Assembly (NCBI GenBank): GCA_034509755.1
Contig: CM067557.1
Coordinates: forward strand, 35,646,001 to 35,710,000
From: Anisodus tanguticus
Taxonomy: Eukaryota > Streptophyta > Magnoliopsida > Solanales > Solanaceae
Length of the DNA: 64,000 nt
Reading direction: 5' to 3'
How positions within the stretch are numbered: the first letter of the stretch is position 1; every line of letters begins with the position of its first letter. The notes beneath the pieces were generated by a model, which saw only the letters and a list, made by a program, of their open reading frames with translations, was not told where the DNA came from and made no database searches. Shown here one piece after another: positions 55,501-62,062 of the stretch. The position numbers were made by a program, and so were the translations under genes.

Positions 55501-57105
55501 AGGAGGGCTTGTTAGAGGATACGGATCAATATCTTGATTTCCTTGAGTTGTTAGGTAGAAGCATGTAATGGTTGATTGGTCTGAGTTTTTCTTTCTGCTG
55601 TAGTTTCTGTACCAGTTTGGTACTTTTTAAATAAAATTTAACCTACCTTTATTAAAGAAAAAAAGGTGTTTATGATGTGGTCTGTTTAATACTTCTGTCA
55701 AAATGTATACTTGTTGCACCTTTGATGTCTTACACTAGGTCTTCATTAATCCTTCCAGTGTAATTTCTCCCTGATGAAATAACAATCTATCTCAATATCC
55801 TTCATTCTATCATGATATACAGAAATTGCTTGCTGCATTGCTGTCACAATGAACATCAATTGGCAGTTTCAACTCTACTCCCAGCTCTTTGAATAATCCC
55901 ACTAACCAAACTATTTCAGAGACGGCACATGCCATGCATTTATGTACTTGCCTCTGGAGAACTTCTTGACAATCTGCCTTGTTTCTTTGATTTCATGGAA
56001 ATCAGAGTATTTTGATCAGATTGGAGCTCTGATACCATGTATTTGACCTCAAACCATAGAACAAAACACGAGCTGTGAGAAAATGAGTGGAATGAAGTTT
56101 GGAAAAGTTTGCTCAGCTGAGCTTCTGACTTTCATTCGTAAGGAGAATCTCTACGAAGCTCAATATATACACAAATGTCCTCATTAAATCCACTAACTGA
56201 CTCCAATAAATCGTTGACAAATGTAACAACTACTTAATTAGAGCTAGGGCTTAATTCAAGTGGCAAAGGCTGAAGGACATGTTATTTAGTTCACAAGCTT
56301 GAGCCCTACACGATGCGAACTAAGCTTGGTGTTTAAGTGGAGAAGGGTAGAGGCCCATTATCCCTGAGTTTTAAAGGCTGCGGTTAGTTCTAAGGGTTGG
56401 CCCCACACGGATTTCTTGGCCATCAAAAAAAATAATAACAGCTACTTAATTATACTACAGTGACTTGTTGTCGCGCACCTCTATATACAATCCTACCCAG
56501 CTTATGTTACTGCACTCTAATGAAATCATATTCATTCTGAATGTGCTAACACTGAGGATATAATCTCAGTAAATTACATAATATGACATTGTTCACCTAT
56601 CAAAGACACTCTTTAAACCAACCTTTCTCAAAAAATTATATATATTCATTTTAATTGCGCAAGTCTTCTTATTCTCTCAATTAGTTTCAGATGATATATT
56701 TCTTCTTAGATTTTTTCTTTGAGAGTTGTCTACTTCTTATCTATTCTGACCTTCTCAAAGTCTGAAGTCAATAAAAATTGACTTGGTTTTGTGGGTCATT
56801 TCATTTCTGGTCTTAATTCACTTCTCTGAGTTCGTTATGTTGATCTGTTTCACATAGCTTCATCTTTGAGGGCCTAACATTCTTAGGACAACCGTCTGAA
56901 AGAACATGCTGTTTCAGTCATTTCGAGTGTCTCCATTGTAATAGATTTAACTTAACAGTGACTGATGACTGTTCTGCCAACTGTTGAGTAGACAATTGCA
57001 GAGGCTGTAGGAGACTGGTACTTCAAACGTAAAGCAGCAAAACATATTGATTGTCCCTTTCCATGCAATCCCACTTGCTATCACATGGATTTTATTCGGG
57101 AATAG
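34559..57105 (+). CDS. PAE: Pectin acetylesterase, twelve exons, 423 aa
   Basis: Exons: 34559-34763, 34848-34930, 36931-37060, 50397-50476, 50605-50694, 51014-51138, 52014-52074, 53057-53110, 53208-53285, 53368-53473, 53620-53765, 56992-57105; total 1272 bp with every junction in frame. The family (CE13, Notum-like) removes acetyl groups from cell-wall pectin. Residues 21-40 are hydrophobic after a basic start, a type II signal anchor. Family blocks: CLDGSLPGYHLQKGFGSGSD, GGGWCNS, RYCDGGSFSGH, SGCSAGGL with the nucleophile Ser203, YDFWQ with Asp299, and INSCFIHCQT with His366. The triad and conserved cysteines are present, so it seems functional. Intron 3 is 13.3 kb and full of mobile DNA; intron 11 is 3.2 kb with more. 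Confidence 0.95.
34764..34847 (+). other. PAE intron 1, 84 bp, in frame and stop-free
   Basis: Borders are gt/ag with a strong T-tract. Its length is 28 codons and it has no stop in the coding frame, so a retained form would add a strongly hydrophobic insert. Splicing joins SA to CLDG through a Phe codon. Confidence 0.7.
35081..35366 (-). mobile_element. tRNA-derived SINE in PAE intron 2, split by a MITE
   Basis: On the minus strand the body has a box B-like GTCACGGGTTCGAACC and runs through GGCAGTCTACATCACACCCC to GGCCCTTCACCGGA. It resembles the SINE type at 35642-35763 in layout. A hAT-type MITE sits inside at 35121-35283. Confidence 0.65.
35121..35283. mobile_element. hAT-type MITE nested in a SINE, 163 bp
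   Basis: Flanked by the 8-bp duplication ATGTAGAC (35113-35120, 35284-35291). Ends aagggcggacccag and the complement of gactccgccgctgg form imperfect inverted repeats. Removing it restores the SINE sequence. Confidence 0.8.
35642..35763 (-). mobile_element. 5'-truncated Au-like SINE
   Basis: Flanked by ACAATTCAT (35633-35641 and 35764-35772). On the minus strand it runs from GCCTCTTGCAG through GGACCCCGCGCATAG to GTGCACCGGGCTGCCC and ends in a T run. The tRNA-related 5' part is missing, as expected from incomplete reverse transcription. Family name is from memory of the 3' sequence. Confidence 0.8.
35790..36305 (+). pseudogene. F-box/DUF295 protein C-terminal fragment in PAE intron 2
   Basis: Three consecutive pieces on + read as the C-terminal half of a DUF295 (KIB-like, F-box-linked) protein: DDVI-like NDVILKDGNFYAVDNT, then LGDESLPELIVVAHSVFGGD, FLVNSCEDLLMVGKYLSIGF and EDDLGYNE, then, in another frame, GRTFKFKVYKWMEICKRWVE and GLEDMKLFVEMYVS. 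There is a TAG before NDVILKDG, a stop before MLNW-like text and a frame change near 36100. No F-box or promoter is present. It is a gene fragment captured or transposed into the intron. Confidence 0.75.
36306..36930 (+). other. Rest of PAE intron 2
   Basis: No gene. 36448-36580 has inverted motifs around aagtgacttt and ttgttac typical of a MITE, but the ends are unclear. Confidence 0.45.
37291..37360. repeat. MITE, left half, interrupted by LINE
   Basis: Starts ctctctataacggtgttgtt and runs into the LINE target site. The right half, ending in gaaatgttgttatag, is at 42303-42367. Together they form a 'CTCTATAACA' MITE that was split by the LINE. Confidence 0.75.
38792..39606. mobile_element. 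Non-autonomous hAT element inside the LINE, 815 bp
   Basis: Exact 8-bp duplication GCCGTATG (38784-38791, 39607-39614). The ends TAGGGATGGCAACGGAT and the complement of ccattgccatctcta are inverted repeats. Both subterminal regions are packed with ggatccggat/gatccagatcc motifs; the core is AT-rich and without coding capacity. Removing it restores the LINE RT sequence. It is absent from copy B, which has a deletion covering this position. Confidence 0.93.
40363..40664. repeat. 151-bp tandem duplication within LINE copy A
   Basis: 40363-40513 and 40514-40664 both start gccattccaccactagtctc and differ at one or two positions. Copy B has only one unit here. Confidence 0.9.
42303..42367. repeat. 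MITE, right half
   Basis: Ends gaaatgttgttatag, complementary in type to the ctctctataac start of the left half at 37291. Confidence 0.7.
42771..43740 (-). pseudogene. Pararetrovirus ORF1 remnant
   Basis: A single frame is readable from about 43728 to 42771, interrupted by two in-frame stops (TGA near 43521, TAG near 43310). The upstream half is aromatic-rich (VKFNYWNYVDSFYKTFLY, FIKIWCNVYKQ), the downstream half is hydrophilic and acidic (DDQIQDSQDLYDPDFDIEDY). I do not recognise a defined domain; position after the promoter and leader suggests the first viral ORF. It also lacks a clear ATG. Confidence 0.6.
43741..44547 (-). other. Pararetrovirus leader region
   Basis: Non-coding stretch between the TATA box and ORF1 on the viral strand. 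A degenerate primer-site-like sequence (minus TGGTATTATCTAGAAGC, 43871-43887) resembles the methionine tRNA site with an insertion; support is weak. Confidence 0.4.
44548..44557 (-). promoter_or_regulatory. Pararetrovirus TATA box
   Basis: Minus-strand CTATATAAGG followed by an AG-rich start region, closely like the 35S-type promoters of caulimovirids. It faces opposite to the host gene. Confidence 0.7.
44664..44815 (-). repeat. Direct repeat upstream of the viral TATA box
   Basis: Two copies of a ~55-bp unit (44664-44735 and 44759-44811) share aaaaagtc.taaaggct.cag, tgccttgtc and ctactttccgtaaag. Copy 1 also has gagtacagt repeated. Position 100-260 bp upstream of the TATA box suggests an enhancer duplication. 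Confidence 0.7.
44920..45290 (-). repeat. Nine-unit quasi-palindromic array in the viral intergenic region
   Basis: Units such as ttttgggccgtgaggcc, ttttgggcactgaggcc, ttttgggtccgtaggacc and ttttgggccatcaggcc recur nine times at intervals of 20-60 bp, most followed by tctttt. Each unit is itself an imperfect inverted repeat. They lie between the ORF end at 45319 and the promoter. Confidence 0.8.
45319..46386 (-). CDS. Pararetrovirus distal ORF, 355 aa (transactivator position)
   Basis: Uninterrupted frame from an ATG at 46386 that overlaps the stop of the RT frame (TAATG). It lies last in the viral gene order, where caulimovirids encode the inclusion body/translation transactivator protein. 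Predicted features are a helical N-terminus (EEYIAKAMQEIIRTNEILIT), a basic proline-rich linker, and a folded centre. I do not see a motif that proves the transactivator assignment. It is the only intact viral frame in the window. Whether it is expressed is unknown. Confidence 0.65.
   Translation of the reverse strand: MSINSEDFEEYIAKAMQEIIRTNEILITKLLENTQTINKLAEAIQDFTKFKALQKETPQKRPITIPPVQQKTFVPFSSKLATMSPAIPSTSSVVSMADTLKFRPEVITAYEKINKFYDYKTNPDILRSAKLSKYPRFICSERANPNIVERLFTYGFIDKIVIDDKMNNLTKLPQIITRSTELMMESFGKGIYGIQILDASTDLKGKPIIICQIFKTGRNSTINGEDKNLNQKIPCTLEKFQDWMSTKRAFGLITLKTRIEDMLRNRKASVIGSSKGGDVEEIMTLYYDNDIEVKETTELTLLLDKITNLKHTHAEETIRHYKTMSEQRKRPVIRTETASSSTVSIKKEQSPDPFE
46387..47430 (-). pseudogene. 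Pararetrovirus reverse transcriptase-RNase H remnant
   Basis: On the minus strand the RT palm is readable: VDCKSGFWQIKL, APQGHYEWNVLPMGLKNAPQ, IIYVDDILVYSD, FLGYIVDNEG, then RNase H with LFTDASDIGWGAVLIAYDKE and YHINEKELLAVKFGIK. A frameshift near 46580 breaks the RNase H; its end resumes in another frame (KNISGTKNVLADFLSQI) up to a stop overlapping the next ORF. The 5' part of the polyprotein is missing, cut at the rearranged joint at 47355-47447. Confidence 0.88.
47355..47447. other. Rearranged junction with inverted and direct filler
   Basis: gattttggcagcattctgat occurs twice, and aaaatccgcttttacagt is followed by its inverted copy actgtaaaagcggatttt. The joint lies between viral RT and the second LINE copy. 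Confidence 0.8.
47447..49714 (-). mobile_element. Second, partial copy of the RTE LINE
   Basis: Matches copy A from 38097 onward but lacks about 1.5 kb (equivalent to 38255-39783, including the hAT site) and about 240 bp near 41577-41815. It ends at the same 12-bp target sequence, AGAAAACATATA (49715-49726). So it came from duplication of the occupied site. Frames at 48105-48824 (GDFNGHIGSLPGGYDDVHGG, an endonuclease motif) and 47617-48108 are readable. Confidence 0.88.
47447..49949. repeat. Intronic segmental duplication, copy B
   Basis: Partner of 38097-42525. It ends in ttcatatttg at 49949, where copy A has tcatatttc and then viral sequence, while copy B runs on into the intron. Confidence 0.88.
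49973..50119 (+). mobile_element. 5'-truncated RTE/TS-type retroinsertion, 147 bp
   Basis: A 15-bp duplication, AAATGGATAGCTCAT, flanks it (49958-49972, 50120-50134). The body matches the LINE 3' end seen at 37361-37500 in reverse (cttgagccgagggtcttt, gtgggatttcact) and ends in TTG repeats. It is oriented with the host gene. Confidence 0.9.
51792..51836 (+). mobile_element. 45-bp LINE/TS tail insertion
   Basis: Flanked by a 13-bp duplication, AAATATTGAGGAA (51779-51791, 51837-51849). The body holds only the LINE terminus (ggattacactgggtatg followed by TTG repeats). It lies in PAE intron 6. Confidence 0.8.
52075..53056 (+). other. PAE intron 7, no gene
   Basis: AT-rich intron with usual borders. 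No repeat termini were recognised. Confidence 0.6.
54415..54635. mobile_element. Stowaway-like MITE, 221 bp, in PAE intron 11
   Basis: Ends CTCCCTCCGTCCCAATTTAT and the complement of aaattgggacaagatggag, with TA on each side. Confidence 0.88.
54782..54839 (+). mobile_element. 58-bp Au-like SINE tail
   Basis: A 14-bp duplication, TAGCACTCAAGACT, flanks it (54768-54781, 54840-54853). The body is the 3' end of the SINE seen at 35642 (ccccggatcccgcgcatag, gtgcaccggg). Confidence 0.85.
55083..55158 (-). mobile_element. 76-bp Au-like SINE tail inside a copia LTR
   Basis: Flanked by TTTCATATATA (55072-55082, 55159-55169). Same 3' sequence as 35642-35763. Confidence 0.82.
56241..56436 (+). mobile_element. 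tRNA-derived SINE inside the copia 5' LTR
   Basis: Flanked by a 16-bp duplication with one mismatch, AACA(A/G)CTACTTAATTA (56225-56240, 56437-56452). Box B-like cacaagcttgagccct and an A-rich 3' end are visible. Same family as 26529-26731. Removing it restores the LTR in line with 54990-55350. Confidence 0.9.
56523..56991 (+). other. 3' part of PAE intron 11
   Basis: No repeat or gene recognised. The acceptor is ttgagtag at 56991. Confidence 0.55.
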
Positions 57106-57499
57106 CAGGGCCTGTTGCTGCAATGGTCACTGATATTGTACACCTTGTGGGATATATTTATGCGAATATGGGAAAACACGATGCAAGCAGATGGAATGAA
57201 GGTATGCAGCCAGAGTATTCTTGTTTTTCTCTCCATAGTGAGCATTCTGGAATCGACGGGTAATAGTGAAGCTCGCCTGCCATTATTTTGTGGAGTTTAT
57301 ACCTGTAACTTTTAGAGATTAAAAACTTCATATTTCAAAGTGCGTGTTCCTATTGTTTCTTTTTTTCGCCAGAGTTCCAGATTGTAGGTTGTTACCTTTT
57401 TCCTTCTTTTTTTTTGTAAATTAGCATCAAATATTTTCAGAATTATTCAGAGAGGATGATTTCGTGTTTACTTAAATTCTGTAGAAAAACAATGTTCAG
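57106..57499 (+). other. PAE 3' untranslated region and flank
   Basis: Non-coding after the TAG at 57103-57105. No canonical poly(A) signal stands out. Confidence 0.45.
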
Positions 57500-58580
57500 T
57501 GAAGGAAACTATTTTATTGGAAGACTATGAATCTCTACAATATTTCTTATTTTCTCTTATTATGAAAATAGCTAGCAACACCCCTATATATAATAATAAG
57601 AAACTTACTTTAACTTAAAACAGGAAACCTATTCCTATATTAATTCTGACTATAAATTCTAACTAGACCTGAATTAAAATATCAAATCCTAACCAATTTT
57701 GATTAACTACAATTTTGAATTATTATTTTCAACATTCTCCCATAATTCAAAATTGTATATTGAATTCTTGATCCACTTGTCACCATCTTCAAAATTCTAA
57801 GGCACTTGTTTTCAACCCATTAATTGTTGAAGCACTTTCTCTTCAACTTTCACAATTGTTGTTGTTGTTGTTGTTAGAACACTTGTCTCTAATCTTCCAT
57901 TGTTGAAGCACTTCTCTTCAACCTTCAATTGTTGGAGCACTTCTCTCCAACTCTCATTATTATTTTTCTTGGTTGTGTTGGAGCACTTCTCTCTAACACC
58001 CATTATTTTTTTCTTGGTTGTGTTGGAGCACTTCTCTCCAACTTTCAATAGTTAATGCACTTCTCATCAACATTCAATTGTTTTAATCCACTTCTCTAAC
58101 TTTTAAAGAAGATCGTTCCTTACTATTGTGCTATATTTGCTTGCACCTCTTTAGACATGATACTTTTGTCAGTCATTTTCTGCATGATTATTTTTATGCA
58201 TATATTATTGGCCCGTCGTTTTCCACCATTATCTTTGGCTAGACGGGTGACACATATTGACTAGTGCCGCCCACCGGCATCAAAAGCTCTTTGATTCTTT
58301 ACCAGGATCGTAGAAGCTCTGATACCAATTTGAAGGAAACTATTTTATTTAAAGACTGAATCTCTACAATATCTCTTGTTTTCTCTTATTATGAAAATAG
58401 TTAGCAACACCCCTATTTATAATAATAAGAAACCTACTTTAACTTAAAACAGAAACATATTCCTATATTAATTCTGACCTTAAATCATAACTAGACATGA
58501 ATTAAAATATTAAATCCTAATCAATTTTGATTTCCTACAATTTTAAATTATTATACAATTTTGAATTATTATTTTCAACA
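57500..58580 (-). mobile_element. TRIM-like short LTR retroelement, 1081 bp
   Basis: LTRs at 57500-57734 and 58331-58580 run from tgaaggaaac to ttttcaaca. The flanks ttcag/atcag are a 5-bp duplication with one mismatch. An exact methionine-type primer site (minus TGGTATCAGAGC, 58316-58327) lies next to the 5' LTR. The 596-bp interior has no gag or pol; it has a repeat array (57780-58110). The element must rely on proteins in trans. Its interior is longer than a typical TRIM. Confidence 0.88.
57780..58110. repeat. Minisatellite interior of the TRIM-like element
   Basis: About eight degenerate units of the type ttggagcacttctctccaac separated by short spacers (caattg, TTG runs, attattttt). Each unit is an imperfect hairpin (ttggag...ctccaa). 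Confidence 0.8.
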
Positions 58581-58774
58581 ATCAGCAAGGGGACGTGGTT
58601 TGTTTTCCATCTCGTTGTTTCTATTTTTTGGTGTTGTCCAATAGTCTGCTTGATCTTAGTGCCAAATATCATTGTAGAACTGAAAAGGCTTAGATGAACA
58701 TGGTGTATCAGTTTATGCACTAAACTAAAAATGCATGATATGTTTTATTTTTATATAGTTTGAATCATTTAATT

Positions 58775-58945
58775 GTGGTGGGTCTGGGGAGAGGTAGAGG
58801 TAGAATTATTGGGGAGAGATGATTAGATAGGACATGGCACATTTGCACGGAGTACATGGCCCTAAATAAGAGAATTTTGAGGTCGAGAATTAGAGTAGAA
58901 GGTTGGTAGGTAGTCGAGCGTGGTGAGTGGCAGCCCACTTTCTTC
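58775..58945 (+). pseudogene. Old RTE LINE 3' fragment
   Basis: Plus-strand sequence resembles the C-terminal end of the LINE at 37777-37962: atgattagataggacatggc, then gaattagagtagaaggttgg and taggtagtcgagcg. Diverged and broken. Confidence 0.6.
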
Positions 58946-59318
58946 AACCAAAATATGCCCAAACCCATTGTAATTCTTCTGTTCTTCTTTCATATCTGTT
59001 GGGCCTCCACGACAAAATCTAAAACTAACTCAGGCATAATATGTGCAAGAGTTTCTTTAAGATATGTGATATCTCTCGATCTTTGCCATCTCAATATACA
59101 AATATATTTATATTTTAACTCATGAATACAAAGTACTAGTATTTAAACATAAGATACATAAAACCTAGCTATTCTAACACTTCTCAATTCCAACGAACTT
59201 AACTATATAATCAAAAGCAAGAAAAGATAATTACTTTACCATTTAGATATACAAAAATACATATATAGTGTCCTACATGCGTACAACCTCAAAGAAGGCA
59301 TTAAATCATTAGTATAAA

Positions 59319-59780
59319 TTATACAAAATTGCCAGGTTTATCAGTAGGGTTAGTTAGGTCGGTGAGAATGAAATCTGAATTATTATTGTTTTTAAGCGAT
59401 CCTAATTCTCTGCGATCAAGCAATGGTCGACATCCCTTGCGACAAGCATCCTCACACCCCTTGGAGGTGGCATTGTCCAAATTCATGCAAATGCGCATGC
59501 AATCTCTGACGCACAGCACGGTGTGATCGTCCTGACCCAACGATGCCATCGATGAATTATTATTTTCTGTTGACGACATCATTGATGAATTATTATTTTC
59601 TCCTGACAACACTATTGATGAATTATTATTTTCCGTTGACGACGTCATTGATGAACCATTATTTTCTATTGAAGACGCCATTGATGAATCATTATTTTCC
59701 GATGCAATCGACGACGATGTTAATGTATACACTATCACGTATATTATTTGGATCCACAATACGTACCTTAAATAACTCAT
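59319..59780 (-). CDS. Secreted cysteine-rich protein with tandem repeat, 153 aa
   Basis: One open frame from ATG at 59780. Residues 5-26 are hydrophobic (LRYVLWIQIIYVIVYTLTSS) with a plausible cleavage after SSIAS, so the product is probably secreted. Residues 25-82 are five repeats of an 11-residue Ser/Asn/Glu-rich unit (SSMTSSTENNN type). Residues 90-117 form a compact cysteine domain: CX3CX3C (Cys90/94/98), 10 residues, CX3CX3C (Cys109/113/117), which would suit a disulfide-linked helical hairpin. The spacing resembles small plant thionin-like or hairpinin-like defence or signalling peptides, but I cannot place it in a named family. The tail is Asn/Asp-rich. No intron is needed. Confidence 0.72.
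   Translation of the reverse strand: MSYLRYVLWIQIIYVIVYTLTSSSIASENNDSSMASSIENNGSSMTSSTENNNSSIVLSGENNNSSMMSSTENNNSSMASLGQDDHTVLCVRDCMRICMNLDNATSKGCEDACRKGCRPLLDRRELGSLKNNNNSDFILTDLTNPTDKPGNFV
59545..59709 (-). repeat. 33-bp in-frame tandem repeat, five units
   Basis: Units at 59545, 59578, 59611, 59644 and 59677, each 33 bp and built around attgatgaattattatttt. The length is a multiple of three, so copy number can change without breaking the frame of the cysteine-rich gene. Confidence 0.93.
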
Positions 59781-60485
59781 TCTTCCTTTATTTCTTTATG
59801 AGTTTTTCCTTGATAACTTGTCATGTAAACTTCGTTTGTTAGTTTTTTTCTAATTGTGTAAGAACATGTTGCTTTCGATATTGTTAAATGGGAGAAGTGG
59901 AGAGTGAAGTGAGGAGGTTTCGACAATTTCTATTACCTTGACTTACAATCTAAGGGCCATCATGTTGCTACTTTATTGGAATGAGTCCCAAGTATTTTCT
60001 TTCTAAATCTCTGATGAGTCCCACCTTAAAATTTACAGGGAAAATACTACTCACCCGTAAGACTTTTGAAATGTGTGGTTCAAAACAAGTCTTATATAAA
60101 TATGTGGTTGTAAATTATCTCATAAAGTTAAATTAAATCTAATATAGAAAGATGACATTCTTTTTTAAACAGACCAAAAAAAATGATGTCACATCAATTG
60201 GGACTGAGGAAATACTAAATACTCTGAATTTGAGAACAAAATCATGGCAAGTGCACTAGTATGGTTAGTTGTTTGATCAACGTTTCGCGTTTAAAGTTTA
60301 ATTACTATACTTTGATCGTGTGCGTAATTATTAAACAGTAGAGAATCCTTTCCCCTAGTAAGGAATATGAGAAAAGATATTATTAACATAGTAAGATATT
60401 CGGACCAAGTGATCAACAAGGGAGAACATGAAAAGGGATGGAGTCCGGCGTATTGTCAAAAGAGGTCGTGGTCTACACAATAGAC
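59781..60485. other. Upstream region of the cysteine-rich gene
   Basis: Promoter of the minus-strand gene is expected here, with no clear TATA box. 60090-60215 is a partial 'gggactgaggaaata' MITE. Confidence 0.45.
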
Positions 60486-60784
60486 CAAAACGGGGTTTTG
60501 TGGAGGAGTCCACGATTTACCCCAATGTTAACGGCCGTCCGTCAAATGTTAAAAAAAAAAATACTTTACAAAAGGTGGGGTGGTCCACAATTTGCAAAAG
60601 GAATTTGCAAGGTAAATTACGTATTTTTAAAAAATAAAAACATCTTTTCCAAAACATGGGAGCTCCACGATTTGAATAGGAATTTTTTTTAAATTTTTTT
60701 TGTTACTAATGGCAAAACGTGTAGGGTGAAGAATTGCAAGATTCCCTTTGCAAAACGTTGGGTACCCCACATTTTGCCCTTATC
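60486..60784. repeat. Array of short palindromic motifs
   Basis: Five degenerate copies of gcaaaacgtggggtggtcca plus cgatttgc lie at about 60486, 60567, 60649, 60713 and 60750. Each tends to be an imperfect inverted repeat (caaaa.gtgg...ccac.ttttg). Confidence 0.65.
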
Positions 60785-62062
60785 TCATTTCTCTTTTCCT
60801 CCGCCTCCATACATTTTCATCAGACGAATTTTTTTTTTTTCAAAATTTTATTCCATCTACTTTGTGGAATTGCTTGCTCATCTTGATCAGAAATTTGTTA
60901 TCAACAAATATATCTTGAGGTATTTTCTCTAACCCATTTTTTTTCATATATAATATTGTTTTGTTATGTTAGATGATACAGTTTGAGTGAAATAAGGCAA
61001 AGAGGTTGCGGGTATTTGACTGTTAGTAGCTGACAAGATTGTAATAGGTCACTGAAAAAATAAAATCCAAATTGGCTTCGGTTCTTGAACTTTCTAAGTT
61101 CTTGTTGGTTCAGCTCTTGAATATCTCAATTTTACATTGTCTAGTTTATAGAGGAGAGTTTATTTGGCGTTAGCACAATGTGGAGGAGAGCAAGTTGCAA
61201 ATTTTTTAGCACATTATGCTGTGAAGTTCTTAACTTATTTGTCTCCTTATAGTTTAGTTCGCATTGTTTAACTACCCGTACAAGTAATCTTAGTGTTAAT
61301 CAAGCATGGATCTTCTTGAAATGTTTTTAGATTAGTAAATTCATGTGACTAATTTTTAGTTTGGAAATTTCCTTAGATTCTATAGGTTCAATTTTCTACT
61401 ACCTGTTACTTTTATTTATAAAGTTTTGACATGGTAAATCATTCCAATCCGATGGAATTTATGAACAATTTAATAAGATCAATAGTATGTAGATAACAAT
61501 ATATATCGTTTGTCTCATAAATATTTTATTTTAATGGTAGAAGTAACTTTTCCTTTCTCAATTAATGTGAAGGGTTCTAAATTAGCATTTAATTTTTCCC
61601 TAGGTATGGTGTAATTAAATTTAATTTTTCTTTCCTCCCGTTTGGATTTCTTGAACTCCCCTCTCCTTTCTGTTTCTTTTTAAACCAACTGCTGAAAAAA
61701 AGATTTTTTAGACATTTTAGAAATAATCGGTGAATGTATAGAGGAATGAATACAAAAAATATTCGTTGAATCGTTATATTTTTTGGTTGAAGTAGTCCGC
61801 TTATTTATAGATGGTTGAATGAATCTCAAGTACTATTGAATACATCATCATATATTTCATGCGGATTACGTAGGAGATTGGACTATACAATGGATAACGT
61901 GACAACTCTTCTCACTTTTCTGACAATACGTATATGACATAATATTTCACATGCTTAAAGTTATTCATGTTAGGCGACAAATAATGTAACTTTATGACTC
62001 ATCTTACTTGACGTTTTTATTTGACTAATTTTTTAATTTCTTTAACTTTTTTATTTATAAGT
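60785..62062. other. AT-rich region upstream of the PMD pseudogene
   Basis: No gene, repeat ends or promoter recognised. Confidence 0.5.

Larger units (their letters stand above)
54990..56522 (-). mobile_element. Copia deletion derivative in PAE intron 11
   Basis: Two related LTRs: about 54990-55350 (3') and 56038-56522 (5', enlarged by a SINE). A primer binding site at 56026-56037 (minus TGGTATCAGAGC, exact) and a purine tract at 55351-55366 (plus cccctcaagttgg) mark the internal ends. Only 0.7 kb of interior is left, with an RNase H relic at about 55740-55960 (CEIVWLVGLFKELGVELKLP). gag, protease, integrase and RT are gone. Confidence 0.8.

Noticed and set aside
57051..57315. Open frames overlapping the last PAE exon
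   Set aside because: Out of frame with the family-conserved C-terminus, which ends at 57105.
59543..59842. Plus-strand frame of repeated MNYYF-type residues
   Set aside because: Antisense reading of the 33-bp repeat of the cysteine-rich gene; the minus strand has the signal peptide and cysteine domain.
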